Shown here one piece after another: positions 24,139 to 33,039 of a stretch of 64,000 nucleotides of DNA; position 1 is the first letter of the stretch, and each line of letters opens with the position of its first letter. Source of the DNA: Tuctoria greenei (taxonomy: Eukaryota > Streptophyta > Magnoliopsida > Poales > Poaceae); the NCBI GenBank assembly GCA_036927565.1, contig JAYESD010000009.1, forward strand, positions 155,270,929-155,334,928. The letters run 5' to 3'. The notes under the pieces are model-generated. The model worked only from the letters and a program-made list of their open reading frames with translations, made no database searches and had not been told where the DNA came from. Made by a program: the position numbers and the translations under genes.

Positions 24139-25481
24139 CCTCCATGGGTAAGTCGAAAGCAATCGGTATCCGAGGCACATATCGGACACGTCAACCGACC
24201 ATGAGTGCTCCATCCAGAAAACATGCCCTATGCCGGAAAATCATGAATGGACCAGAAATAAGCAGCTCGGAGGTTGAATTTCTGTTCTTGTAACAGCCGT
24301 ACGCTTCGACTCCTGTCCATAACATTTTCAACTCTTCGATCAACGGTTTCAACATCACGTTGAGACGTGACCCAGGATGATCTGGCCATAGTACAATGAG
24401 GCTAAGAAACATAAACTCATTCTTCATGCAAAAAGCCGGTGGAAGATTGTACGGAATGACAAAGACGGGCCAACAGGAGTATGGTGCGGCATTTGTGCTG
24501 AACGGCGTGAACCCATCTGTCGCCAACCCGATGCGAACATTTCTCGCTTCACGAGCGAATTCTGGGTCGAACCGGTCCAGCGCCTTCCATGCCTCACCAT
24601 CGGACAGGTGCGTCATGACTCCATTGTTCTCACGCTCACCTTCTTTGTGCCATCTCATGTGTCTGGCCGTTTTTTTTTGAAAGGAACAGCCACTTCAACC
24701 TCAGTGTCACAAGTAAGTAATGAAACTGCTTACGTGCGACTTCCATCGTCACAGTATTACCATCGTTATTAACAACTTCGACAAACCTCGATTGACCACA
24801 TTTCAAACATTTGTTCTCATTGGCATGCTCTCTCTAGAAAAGCATGCAGTTGACCGGACACACATCAATCTTCTCGTGCTTCATACAAAGACCGGAAATA
24901 ATTTTCTTCGAGTTGTACATATCCTTAGGCACTTTGTTGGGTTGTGGAAGGGCATCTTTGAACAAATCGATGAGCATGTTGTAACAATTGTTAGAAAAGA
25001 AGAACTCAGACTTAATTGCCATAAGTCTAGTTACAAAATTGAGAATTGACATTTTAGTGTGTCCATGCAGAGCCTCTTCTGAATCTTTGAGATGTTTGAA
25101 GAACTCTTTAACCTCTGCTGTTTGAGTATCTTCTGTAAGCTCTGGTCGTATAGCTTCCAGCATCTCATCCATCATATCAACCTCTTGAGCATCATCATTG
25201 TCCGCTTCCACTTCTTGTACAGCTTGAGAAGTTGTCTCACCGTGGAAGTTCCACAACTCATAATGTGACACGTAACCGTTTCGACACAAGTGCAACGTAA
25301 GTTCCACTTTGTCCAAAAATGTTCGGTTTCGGCATTTCGTACATGGCCACCGCGCCTTATCGCTATTTGACAACGAAAAAGCTCGTTCCACAAAAGCTTC
25401 TGTCTTGGCGTACCACTCATCTGAGTGACCACCAGTTCTTCTCTTCCAACCAGTGTACATCCAACTACGATCTTCGCCCAT
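24134..25481 (-). pseudogene. CACTA-1 transposase gene, 5' part (Transposase-associated and Transposase_21-type)
   Basis: Starts at ATG 25479-25481 with MGEDRSWMYTGWKRRTGGHSDEW, the N-terminal transposase-associated domain with CTKCRNR..HLCRNGYVSHYE zinc-type residues. An acidic linker follows, then LTRLMAIKSEFFFSNNCYNML and the catalytic-region motif MRWHKEGER..MTHLSDGEAWKALDRFDPEFAREARNVRIGLATDGFTPF (split over several frames). A TAG at 24834-24836 and a frameshift at about 24660-24830 disrupt it. The gypsy element interrupts the gene after a THGGKI context; the rest is at 11557-13791. It would cut and join CACTA ends. Confidence 0.85.
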
Positions 25482-25584
25482 GTTTGACTCTGCAGTTTAA
25501 CGCGAAAGAAATTGTCGTTAATGTATTGTTATGTTATGTCACGACCCTACAACCTAGGTAGATATATCCTAAACCCACCCAAGA

Positions 25585-25775
25585 GTGACCGAGCGGAGTG
25601 TGCTCATGACGAGACGCGTGATCCGGATTCGAACGAAATTTCGGCAGCATAACCCCGCTGTTCTCCACTGCACGCCCAAAAATGGTACAGCAGAGAACAA
25701 CAGGGTCACGCCACCGAAATCTCGTCCAAATACGGACCCGCGTCTCGTCACAAGCCACGCCCCCTCGGTCACTCC
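25585..25775. repeat. Long imperfect foldback upstream of CACTA-1 transposase
   Basis: Two arms of about 88 bp, starting GTGACCGAG and meeting near a short centre at about 25673-25685, pair with scattered mismatches. The matching structure in CACTA-2 lies at about 38045-38240. Confidence 0.8.
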
Positions 25776-25807
25776 GAGGCTGTCCAAAAAGGGACAATGT
25801 CGAACCT

Positions 25808-25842
25808 GCACGTCTCACATGCCAATGGCATGTGAGACGTGC
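25808..25842. repeat. 35-bp perfect palindrome upstream of CACTA-1 transposase
   Basis: Arms GCACGTCTCACATGCCA and its exact complement around a single A. CACTA-2 has the identical arms around a T at 37975-38009. Confidence 0.9.
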
Positions 25843-26200
25843 CGATCCGAAACAGGTAATACATTGCTATAGGTTATGTTGCTCATTTTCATTTTGAGGT
25901 CATTTAAGAGAGAGGAAAGAACTAGAGAAAGACTGAGAGGAAAGTTGGTATTAGATGACAATTCCACATCTATGTGGAGTAGGGTATTACGCTCCACATC
26001 CAGTTGGTCTTAGATAGTAAGTTATGCCCCATCGAAGCCCGCCGTTAAGGGTACGCAATCCACGCGCAGGTGCTTGCCATCCTCGCCGTCGTCGTTCGCC
26101 TTCGTGCCCGTCTACACGCATACTTTGCCTTACCACTAAATGGGCCTTGTCGGGCCTTGTCAAGCCGGTCCGAAGCCCATTTATGTATATATAGTACTTA

Positions 26201-26505
26201 AACACTCAAGCAATCAAAATTAAAATTGTAACCATAATTCAAAAAACTAAGCAATTCAAATAAACCTAAACATAACAATTATCCATTGTAATTCATCAAT
26301 TTATCAACTCAATTCTAACATAAGCAATTCAATTCAATTAAATTAAACCTAGACATAAGCAATTCAATTCTAACCATAATTCTAAGCATAACAAATAAGC
26401 ATAAAATTCATCAATTTATCAATTTAATTCTAACATAAGCACTTCAATTAAATATAATTAAACCTAAATATAAGCAATTGAATTCTAACCATAAATCATC
26501 AATGT
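26201..26505. repeat. A/T-rich degenerate minisatellite in CACTA-1
   Basis: Repeated CATAAGCAATTCAATT / TAAACCTAAACATAA units. The equivalent region of CACTA-2 (37200-37640) has longer repeats of the complementary unit. It lies in a presumed first intron; no gene seen. Confidence 0.7.
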
Positions 26506-26910
26506 AGGGGTAGGGGTGGGGGGTCTGTTCTACTGGGGAGGGGGGTGGGGGGGCTGTGTAGGGGAAGGGGGGGCCGGGGAGGTGGAGGGGGAGGAGGCTA
26601 GGGAGGGGAGGGGGAGGGGAGCGCTCGGCTGTGTAGGGGAGGTGGAGGGGGAGGGGGAGGGAGGGCCAGACGGCAGCAATCGGGGAAGGAGGGTGGGGCG
26701 GCGCTAGCTAGGGGAGGGGGCGGAGGAGCCGGGCCGGCGGTCAACGGGGAGGGGAGGGGAGCAGAGGGGAGGGGAGGTTACCTGGTGGTGGCAGCAGCGT
26801 CGGACGGAGGCGGCGTGGCGGCGGGGAGCGGCAGCGGCGGCATTGGGCGTAGGCGGCGGGGAGAAGAAAGCAGCGCGTAAGGAAGAAAAGAGAAGGCGCA
26901 CGCGAGGTAG
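26506..26910 (-). other. GC-rich island with conserved splice donor, CACTA-1
   Basis: G-rich on the plus strand. On the minus strand a GCC-rich exon-like stretch ends CCACCAG and is followed by GTAACC at about 26785-26790. CACTA-2 has the counterpart CAGCAG|GTAAGC at about 37120. It may be the noncoding first exon of the transposase transcript. Confidence 0.45.
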
Positions 26911-26914
26911 GTTA

Positions 26915-27218
26915 AAATACGTAACTTACGTCGGCTAAATATTCAACTTACGTCGGTAGATGTAACTTACAACGACCATCCTATTAGCCGACGTAAGTTA
27001 AGGCTTATTTACGTCGGCACAATTATGTATGTCGGCCAGTTGTCCGTGCTGATGTAAGTTAACATTAACTGTGGTCGGCCTAGTTACTTACATCGGTAGC
27101 CGACGTAGGTTAACTTACTTACGTCAGTTTCCTACAGTCGACGTAAGTTAATTTAATTACATCGGCCAGCCGACGTAAATTAAACTGTCCAACGTAAGTA
27201 TTAGCATTTCCTGTAGTG
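26915..27218. repeat. Subterminal repeats of CACTA-1, right end
   Basis: TTACGTCGG-type repeats in both orientations up to the terminal CTGTAGTG. Confidence 0.85.
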
Positions 27219-27221
27219 CTT
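27219..27221. repeat. Right target-site duplication of CACTA-1 (CTT)
   Basis: Repeats 8289-8291. Confidence 0.9.
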
Positions 27222-30126
27222 GAAGTCCTTCCCCTCCGGCAAGTGGGATGATTGGAAGAAGTATCGGGTGATCATCAATGTAGAGGAGCATGAGAAGATG
27301 GAGCTACCCAAGGGCCTTCCCAATGTCAACACCGACGCCTGGACCATAGTTCTGAAGCTGTCGAATGCGTACAAGCCCATCCTGTAAACGATCGAAGAAT
27401 GCATAGAGGGAAGAGTGACCCCTCAAATAGTCTTCGGCAATTTCTTGGTGAATTGGTGGGCCCTACTGAAGACTAGGGAATGGCCCGCATGGGCGTCCAA
27501 TAGTGAGATGGATCATAACTGAATTGAGGTCAGTTTAAATACCAACTTGAATGATGCAGCTTTGAAGATCCATCTCAAAAAATTTCAAAATGGAGGTATC
27601 TCCCGTGACGTCGTGACTCCGTTGGCCGCCTTCCTGCCTCTGAACATGGTTTCAAAGGTTAGCAGGGAGATCCGGAGGAGAATGCCAGCATTGGACAATT
27701 TGGGCATGGTCGAGAGGCACCCTATCTCAAGGGTTGCGATCTCTATAGCTTCTGAGAGGGTGATTACCCCTGCCGCGAGCCAGAAAGTCAATGACGTCGG
27801 CAACGGCAAGGGTAAAGGCAAGGAGCCAGCCGAATCCTCTAGCCAGAAGAGAAAGTTGAGGCATGCTGACGGGAGCCATGTCAGGTCAGCTCCAACTACA
27901 ACTGCTCCTTCTCCCCGGCGAGGTAGATCTTCGGTGGCCACGCCTCCTCTAGTGCAGGCGTCCTCAAGGGGCACCAGCTCCGGCATATCAACTCCGGCAC
28001 TGGTGCCAACTGTGGGCTCTGGGTCCAGAGGTCCTTCCCAACCGAGGGAGGTCCCATTTGAGTCGATGCCAAAGACGGCGATAGGTTCCAGGCAGCAATC
28101 CGGAGCTCTGGCCACGCCGACTGCAGCGGGCTTTGGCTTGATCGCCCACTCAAGAAGTTTTGCGCCAGTTGGAGCGGTAACCTTCCAAGGTAGACATTGT
28201 GTCCTCACCTTGAGCTGCTGTTTTTATTTTTTGTCATGTATTGAATCTTTTGATTCTTTGTTTGCAGAACATCGAGGAAGGGCTCGGAAGCTCCAACACC
28301 TGCCCCAGCAACTGAAGTTGTGCAGATAGAGGTTCCAGCGCTGACCCCTACGCCTCTCCAAGTGGTGGCTGAGGTCACGACAGTTCTGGCGTCATCTGTC
28401 GTGGATCTGGATCCCGAAGAGATACCAGAGGCTCCTATGGTAGCGCCAGACCATGGGGAAGACATTTGTGAAGACGCTCCGACAATGATAGCGCCAGTGG
28501 CTGAAGCTCCGACGTAATACACGGAGATGGCGGAAGCTCTGACAATTGAGTCGGAGGTAACCGAAGCTCCAACACTTGTGTCGAAAGTTGTTGAAGAGCT
28601 GGCAATCGAGCCAGAGGTGCTTGCAGCCTCGACCTTTGTGCCAGAGATAGTCGAAGCTCTGGCCTCCATGCCGGAATTGGTTGATGTTCTGGCGCCTGAG
28701 CCGGAGATGATGGGGGCTCCGGATGAAATTCCAGCATCTGCCCTGGAGGTGATAGCTCCGGGGGCGCTCATGTTCGAGCCTGAGCACCCTGAGGAGTCTG
28801 TGGCAGGCCCACCACCTGCCGAGCCAATGATGCGGGGCCTTCCTTGGCGAGAGTGGAGGCTGAGGTACCTTATGAAGCGACCCTAGTGCTGCAGGACCAC
28901 AGGGGACCACGCTTGTGGTGTGGGACCCAATTTTTGTTCTTGAAGGCCCCCTGGAGCTGGCGAGGATGACCCCGGCAAGTCTGAAGCCTATTCCCTTGGC
29001 GTTGTCTATTGACGATGCCTGCTCGAGCCTCCGACAGGTCCATCTCGCCTTCGACCACAACAGCAAGGTCCTCGAAGAAGAGCGCCACACCTTGAGGCGT
29101 TGGCACAACAGGCTCCACTTCGAGACCAAGCTTGCACAGACGAGGCTTGCTGATCAGAAGGAGTGGGTCGAGAAGGAGAAGGCCCGGGTGGAATATTGGG
29201 GCAAGTTGCTGGAGAAAAAGCAGGCCTCCAACAGGGCCCTCGATGCTAATTCTCGGGAGATTCTTGAGCATGCCAAGAAAAGCAACGATGCTACTGACGA
29301 ATGTCACGACAGCCTCAACACATTAAATGATATTCTCCTGAAGCACCGAGCGGACCTCGATGTAAGGGAATAGAAGCTCCTGGAACAGCAGGAGGATATT
29401 TTGAAAAGATAGGAGGATCTCGCCCAGAAGCTGACTCTAGGAGAGCAAAATTTGGCTGACCGCCCCAAAAAGCTTGATCAGCGGAGCAAGGAAGAGGAAG
29501 AGAAGTACTGGAAACTGGGGCAGGAGCTCTCAAAAAGAGAAGCTGATGTTGCCACCAGAGAAGGGAAAGTAAGGGGCAGGCAGAAGGATCTATCCGAACA
29601 GTGGAACCGCATCCACCTCCGAGAGACGGAGCTAGCCGACCGCGAAAAGCAAATAGCTGAGAATATTCAGCAACATGTCAAAGTGGTCGAGCACCTCGCT
29701 CAGGAAGGTTCGGAGCTTGCGGCGGCCAGAAGGTCACTGGAGGAGATGCAGAGCTCGAGGGCAACTGAGTCCTAGTAGGTGTGACATTTTCTAGGGCGTG
29801 TGGACAGAGCTTTGGTGCCGCTTGGCTTCAGCCCAGTACGTCTGGAGAACCCAGCACCGGAGCTGGACCAGACGCTGGTGGCACTTGGCTCTGCTAGCAG
29901 CAAACTCGACGCGATGGGTGATGTCATCGCCGACCAGCTGGAGACGGAGGGGAAATCTCTAGCCAAGAATGTCGCCGAATATTTCTTGGCATGTTACAAG
30001 AGCCGATACCCCCAACTTTCTCTAGATCCGGTTTTCGAAGGACCCATTGCCAAAGAGGAGGATGCCGCCAGGGCTAGCGTCCAAGAAGCTGCTGAGAAGG
30101 TTGCATCATTTTTCCGCATGACTTAG
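27219..30126 (+). pseudogene. Transposase_28-type ORF, 3' part
   Basis: Continues the ORF interrupted at 8291. First segment: SGKWDDWKKYRVI..LPKGLP with stops at about 27385 and 27523. The next open part (27547-28190) is Ser/Pro-rich and basic (KGKGKEPAESSSQKRKLR). A likely intron at 28191-28267 is bounded by CAAG|GTAGAC and TTTGCAG|AAC. Then a degenerate acidic repeat (EAPT, EAL, EVxEAP units, about 28380-28760), a long coiled-coil region with heptad-like Lys/Glu/Leu (28960-29775) and a C-terminal domain (29800-30126, LVALGSASSKLDAMGDVIADQLE). Stops at about 28515, 29371 and 29773 break it. Function unknown. Confidence 0.7.
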
Positions 30127-30362
30127 ATCCTCCAGTAGCTAGGACTTTTTCCTTTTGCTTTTTTGCTGTACTTCTCATTTTGTAATCCAGTACTTCGGAT
30201 GAATGAAATCCACTCTTTGCATGAATGAATTCCATTTTATGTTTGTCTTCAATGCATTGCCCTTTATCTTATTGGCCCCCTGCTAGATGTACACAATTTA
30301 ATTGTGAACATGTACCAAAATGTTTGACAATGTTTTGATGACTTGAACGCTTTGTGACTCAT
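30127..30362. other. Noncoding 3' flank of the antisense ORF
   Basis: T-rich stretch followed by AATGAAAT and AATGAATT, plausible polyadenylation signals for the plus-strand ORF. No other gene seen. Confidence 0.4.
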
Positions 30363-30905
30363 CGACGGCGAGCCCCCTGGGAGGTGTCGGAGCTTGATAG
30401 GTCCGACAGCACCCACTATCAACGCATAAGACGTCGACGGCAGGCCCCCTGGGAGGTGTCGAAGCTTGATAGGTCCGACGACGCCCACTATCAACGCATA
30501 AGACGTCAATGGTGGCCCCCCTAGGGTTGTCGGAGCTTGGTAGGTCCGACAGCACCCACTGTCAACGCGTGAAACCTCGACGGAGGGCCCCCTGGGGTTG
30601 TCGGAGCTTGGTAGGTCCGACAGCACCCACTTTCAACGCATAAGACGTTGACGGCGGGTCCCCTGGGGTTGTCGGAGCTTGGTAGATCCGACGATATCCA
30701 CCATCAATTGTAGCATACATTGACAGCGAATCCCCTCGGGTGGTTTCACCATCTTCACTTGAATTGTTATTATACTTCACATCAACGGCGGGCCCCCATG
30801 GGGGTTGTGGGAGCTTGTTAGCTCCGACGATGCCCACTTTTGATGACGGCGGGCCCCCTTGGGGATGTCAGAGCTTGGTAGCTCCGGCATCGTCCACCAT
30901 CGCCA
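30363..30905. repeat. Tandem repeat of 71-72 bp, about 7.5 copies, in element B
   Basis: Units start at 30363, 30435, 30507, 30578 and 30649, then become more diverged to about 30905. Each contains GACGGCGGGCCCCCTGGGG and an inverted GTCGGAGCTTGGTAGGTCCGAC that can form a small hairpin. Lies between the antisense ORF and the pol remnant. Confidence 0.85.
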
Positions 30906-31609
30906 TGAGTTTTCCTTTTTCCTTTGCATCAAAGACAAAATAAACAGTAAAATTCATCTTCTCATCTATAATTCGTTTGTGTCTTATTGTTCTTATTTGG
31001 ATTTTAGACTCAAAGGAATTCAATATGATAACAAGCACATTTATGTAATATTTTCAGATCCGAATGCTTTTAGGACCCGCCCTACTGAGGCATGCAGGAA
31101 TGTAGGTAGAGTGGCGTACTTAGGGTGCAGAACCAGACTAAGTCGATAGCACACTCCAGACCTGTATTGGCTTGGCGTTTAGGCGAGTAGACCATGCAGC
31201 AATGCTAAGATCCGAAGAGACAAACAATATAACTTGTACAACATATGAATAACTTGGACTAGAACATAAAAAGAATTGCACAACTTCGTTATAGATAAGA
31301 AGGAGAAGGATAAATAAAAGAGAATGAGCCTGCACAAAATTAATGCACATGGAGTCTGCTTTTACACAACAATGCCTTTCATCATAGGTCCGGATTATAG
31401 GGGAGACAAGGACACACTTAGGGTACGGAACCAGGCTAAGTGTGTTATACATCTTGTACTAACCCAGGGCAGGTAGCTACACTTTTAGCTCTGTGACTGT
31501 GTCAAGTGTTGCTTGAACTTTTCGGACCTTCCCGGAGGGGTCCGGATATTCTCCCAGAGGAATTACCCGACTCTGTGTATGGAGGTGCTCGATACAGACT
31601 CACCACTGT
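30906..31609. other. 3' noncoding region of element B
   Basis: From about 31143 it matches 1-483 of element A. The part to 31140 has no recognisable gene. A GGACCTTCCCGGAGGGGTCC palindrome like those in the pol insert of A is at about 31524-31545. Confidence 0.55.
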
Positions 31610-31880
31610 GATACTAAGCATAATACTTACGGTGGTGCTCAATGTTCCAAGGATTGGGAAGCGGGGTCCCATCCTCAGTTGCCAAGCGAACGCATCTGGG
31701 ATGGGATACTTTGATCACTTGAAAGGGACCTTCCCAGTTGGGGGAATGTTTGTTCATCCCTTCACGAGTTAGTATTCTCCGTAGCACTAGATCGCCTTCC
31801 TCGAGTTGTCGGTTACGCACATGCCTTTGATTATAGCGTCGGATGATCCTGCAACAGAGTTCACCATCTTGAAATCTCAA
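31610..31880 (-). pseudogene. Integrase C-terminal remnant of element B
   Basis: An 88-codon open piece with RRYNQRHVRNRQLEEGDLVLRRI and NWEGPFQVIKV, the C-terminal beta-barrel region of gypsy integrase. To its right the sequence jumps directly to 5' leader sequence corresponding to about 6470-6534 in element A, so gag, protease, RT, RNase H and the integrase core are deleted. Confidence 0.75.
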
Positions 31881-31900
31881 CCCCTACATGGCACGCCAAA

Positions 31901-32665
31901 TGTCGAAGTGTGCGATCGACACTTCCCCGATACTACTTAATTCGTAGCCTATGGAAGTTATTGATTGGTTGGGGTGCGTGTGATTTGGGCAAGATGATGA
32001 CACGAGAGATTTACGTGGTTCAGGCCGCCTGAGGGTAACACCCTACTCCACGGGTTGTGTGTTGTGTGTATGAAAATTTGTCTAGCGCTTGTGATCTTGT
32101 CCCCCATGTATCATGCGATGCAATCCTTTTATAGTCTAAGGGCTGGTCGTTACAACACTTGTGTGACCTGACATGTGGCCCTGGCGTAATCAACAGCCTA
32201 ATACATGATCTACAGGTATTAAGCATAATTAAAAGTGATAACGCGCCTTAACGATAGTGTTACCCTATTACGAGTCCACTAATTGTGTGTCATTAATATA
32301 ACATTAATAACACGTAATCATGTCCTGTAACTGTCGCTTTAAATGTCTCTTGAAGGTCCGAGCCGTTGGAGATCTCTCTATCTTCCATTGAAGTCCTAGC
32401 TCTGGAGGTTTGACACGTGGCGGTTCCGGAGCTTTCCATCGTGGGGAGGCAGGTCCGAAGCCACTATACACATGGTAGCACCAGAGCTTCCCTCTATTGG
32501 GGGTTAGGTACGGGGTTACTAGACACGTGGCAAGACTGGAGCTTCCCTATGACGGGTCATAGGTTCGGCCTTGTGATACATGTGTCAGTGTCGGAGCTAC
32601 CCAAATGAAGGAGACGGATCCAATACTGTGCAGCACATGTGGCTTTCAGAGGTCTTCAACTTGAA
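31901..32665 (-). repeat. LTR-B, truncated 5' LTR of element B
   Basis: Begins TGTCGAAGTGTG like LTR-A and stays related until about 32665, including the degenerate CACGTGG-containing repeats at about 32405-32640. The outer end (TGTCGGTACC on the minus strand) is missing. Confidence 0.75.
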
Positions 32666-33039
32666 AGAGTGTAATTTCTTCTTTTACGATATCATGGAGT
32701 AGACAGTAGTAATCGCTAACCTTCTCAGGAGTGACGAGTAATATCCGTTCATGCACATAGCAGGTCACGAGAGAAGGCAGTTGGATTCAGATGTGGGTAT
32801 CGGCGACGACAGTTGTAATCTAGCTAGAGTTTGAAAGAAAATTAAGAAACGGATTGAAGAGATTGATCAAGAGAGGGCGAGTAAAATACAGCGCCATGTC
32901 AGATCTACCACATTGGATCTTAGTCAGCACACCACGCATTCAAAATCACCGTAGAAACCACTCTAGGATTTGAAATGCATGTTTTCAATAGATAAATACT
33001 AAGTATGATGATAAGATAAGAGATGACAAAAATTAAAGG
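32666..33039. other. Unassigned sequence
   Basis: No open frame of note, no repeat and no family recognised. It may be original flanking DNA upstream of the host exon at 35772 or another decayed element. Confidence 0.3.

Larger units (their letters stand above)
25490..26200 (-). promoter_or_regulatory. Upstream region of CACTA-1 transposase, shared with CACTA-2
   Basis: About 700 bp directly upstream of the transposase ATG, nearly collinear with 37640-38330 of CACTA-2 in the opposite orientation. It contains a TATA-like TATATA at about 26186-26193, a long imperfect foldback (25585-25775) and a 35-bp palindrome (25808-25842). CACTA-1 carries about 60 extra bases near 25965-26030. A role as promoter and leader is inferred from position and conservation. 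Confidence 0.65.
8292..27218 (-). mobile_element. CACTA-1 DNA transposon (En/Spm type), about 18.9 kb including a nested retrotransposon
   Basis: Ends are CACTA and TAGTG, flanked by a CTT duplication. The terminal repeats match imperfectly (CACTAAAGTAAT against CACTACAGGAAA). Both ends have dense subterminal TTACGTCGG repeats. Two minus-strand genes are present: a Transposase_21-type transposase and a Transposase_24-type second gene, both broken. A 10.3-kb gypsy element sits inside the transposase gene, so CACTA-1 itself is about 8.6 kb. It inserted into the antisense ORF of element B before the gypsy element arrived. Confidence 0.95.
6535..32665 (-). mobile_element. Tat-lineage element B: gag-pol deleted, antisense ORF kept, split by CACTA-1
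   Basis: Reading leftwards: LTR-B (31901-32665, outer end lost), a 5' leader, then directly the C-terminal end of integrase (31610-31856), 3' noncoding sequence, tandem repeats, the oppositely oriented Transposase_28-type ORF, and LTR-A. Relative to element A the stretch equivalent to about 716-6466 (gag to most of integrase) is missing, with GGA at both junction sides. CACTA-1 (8292-27218) is inserted in the antisense ORF. B and A lie head to tail and seem to share LTR-A. Confidence 0.7.

Noticed and set aside
27585..28208. Minus-strand open frames opposite the Transposase_28-type ORF
   Set aside because: Shadow frames; no family motif was recognised, whereas the plus strand has the conserved segments and an intron.
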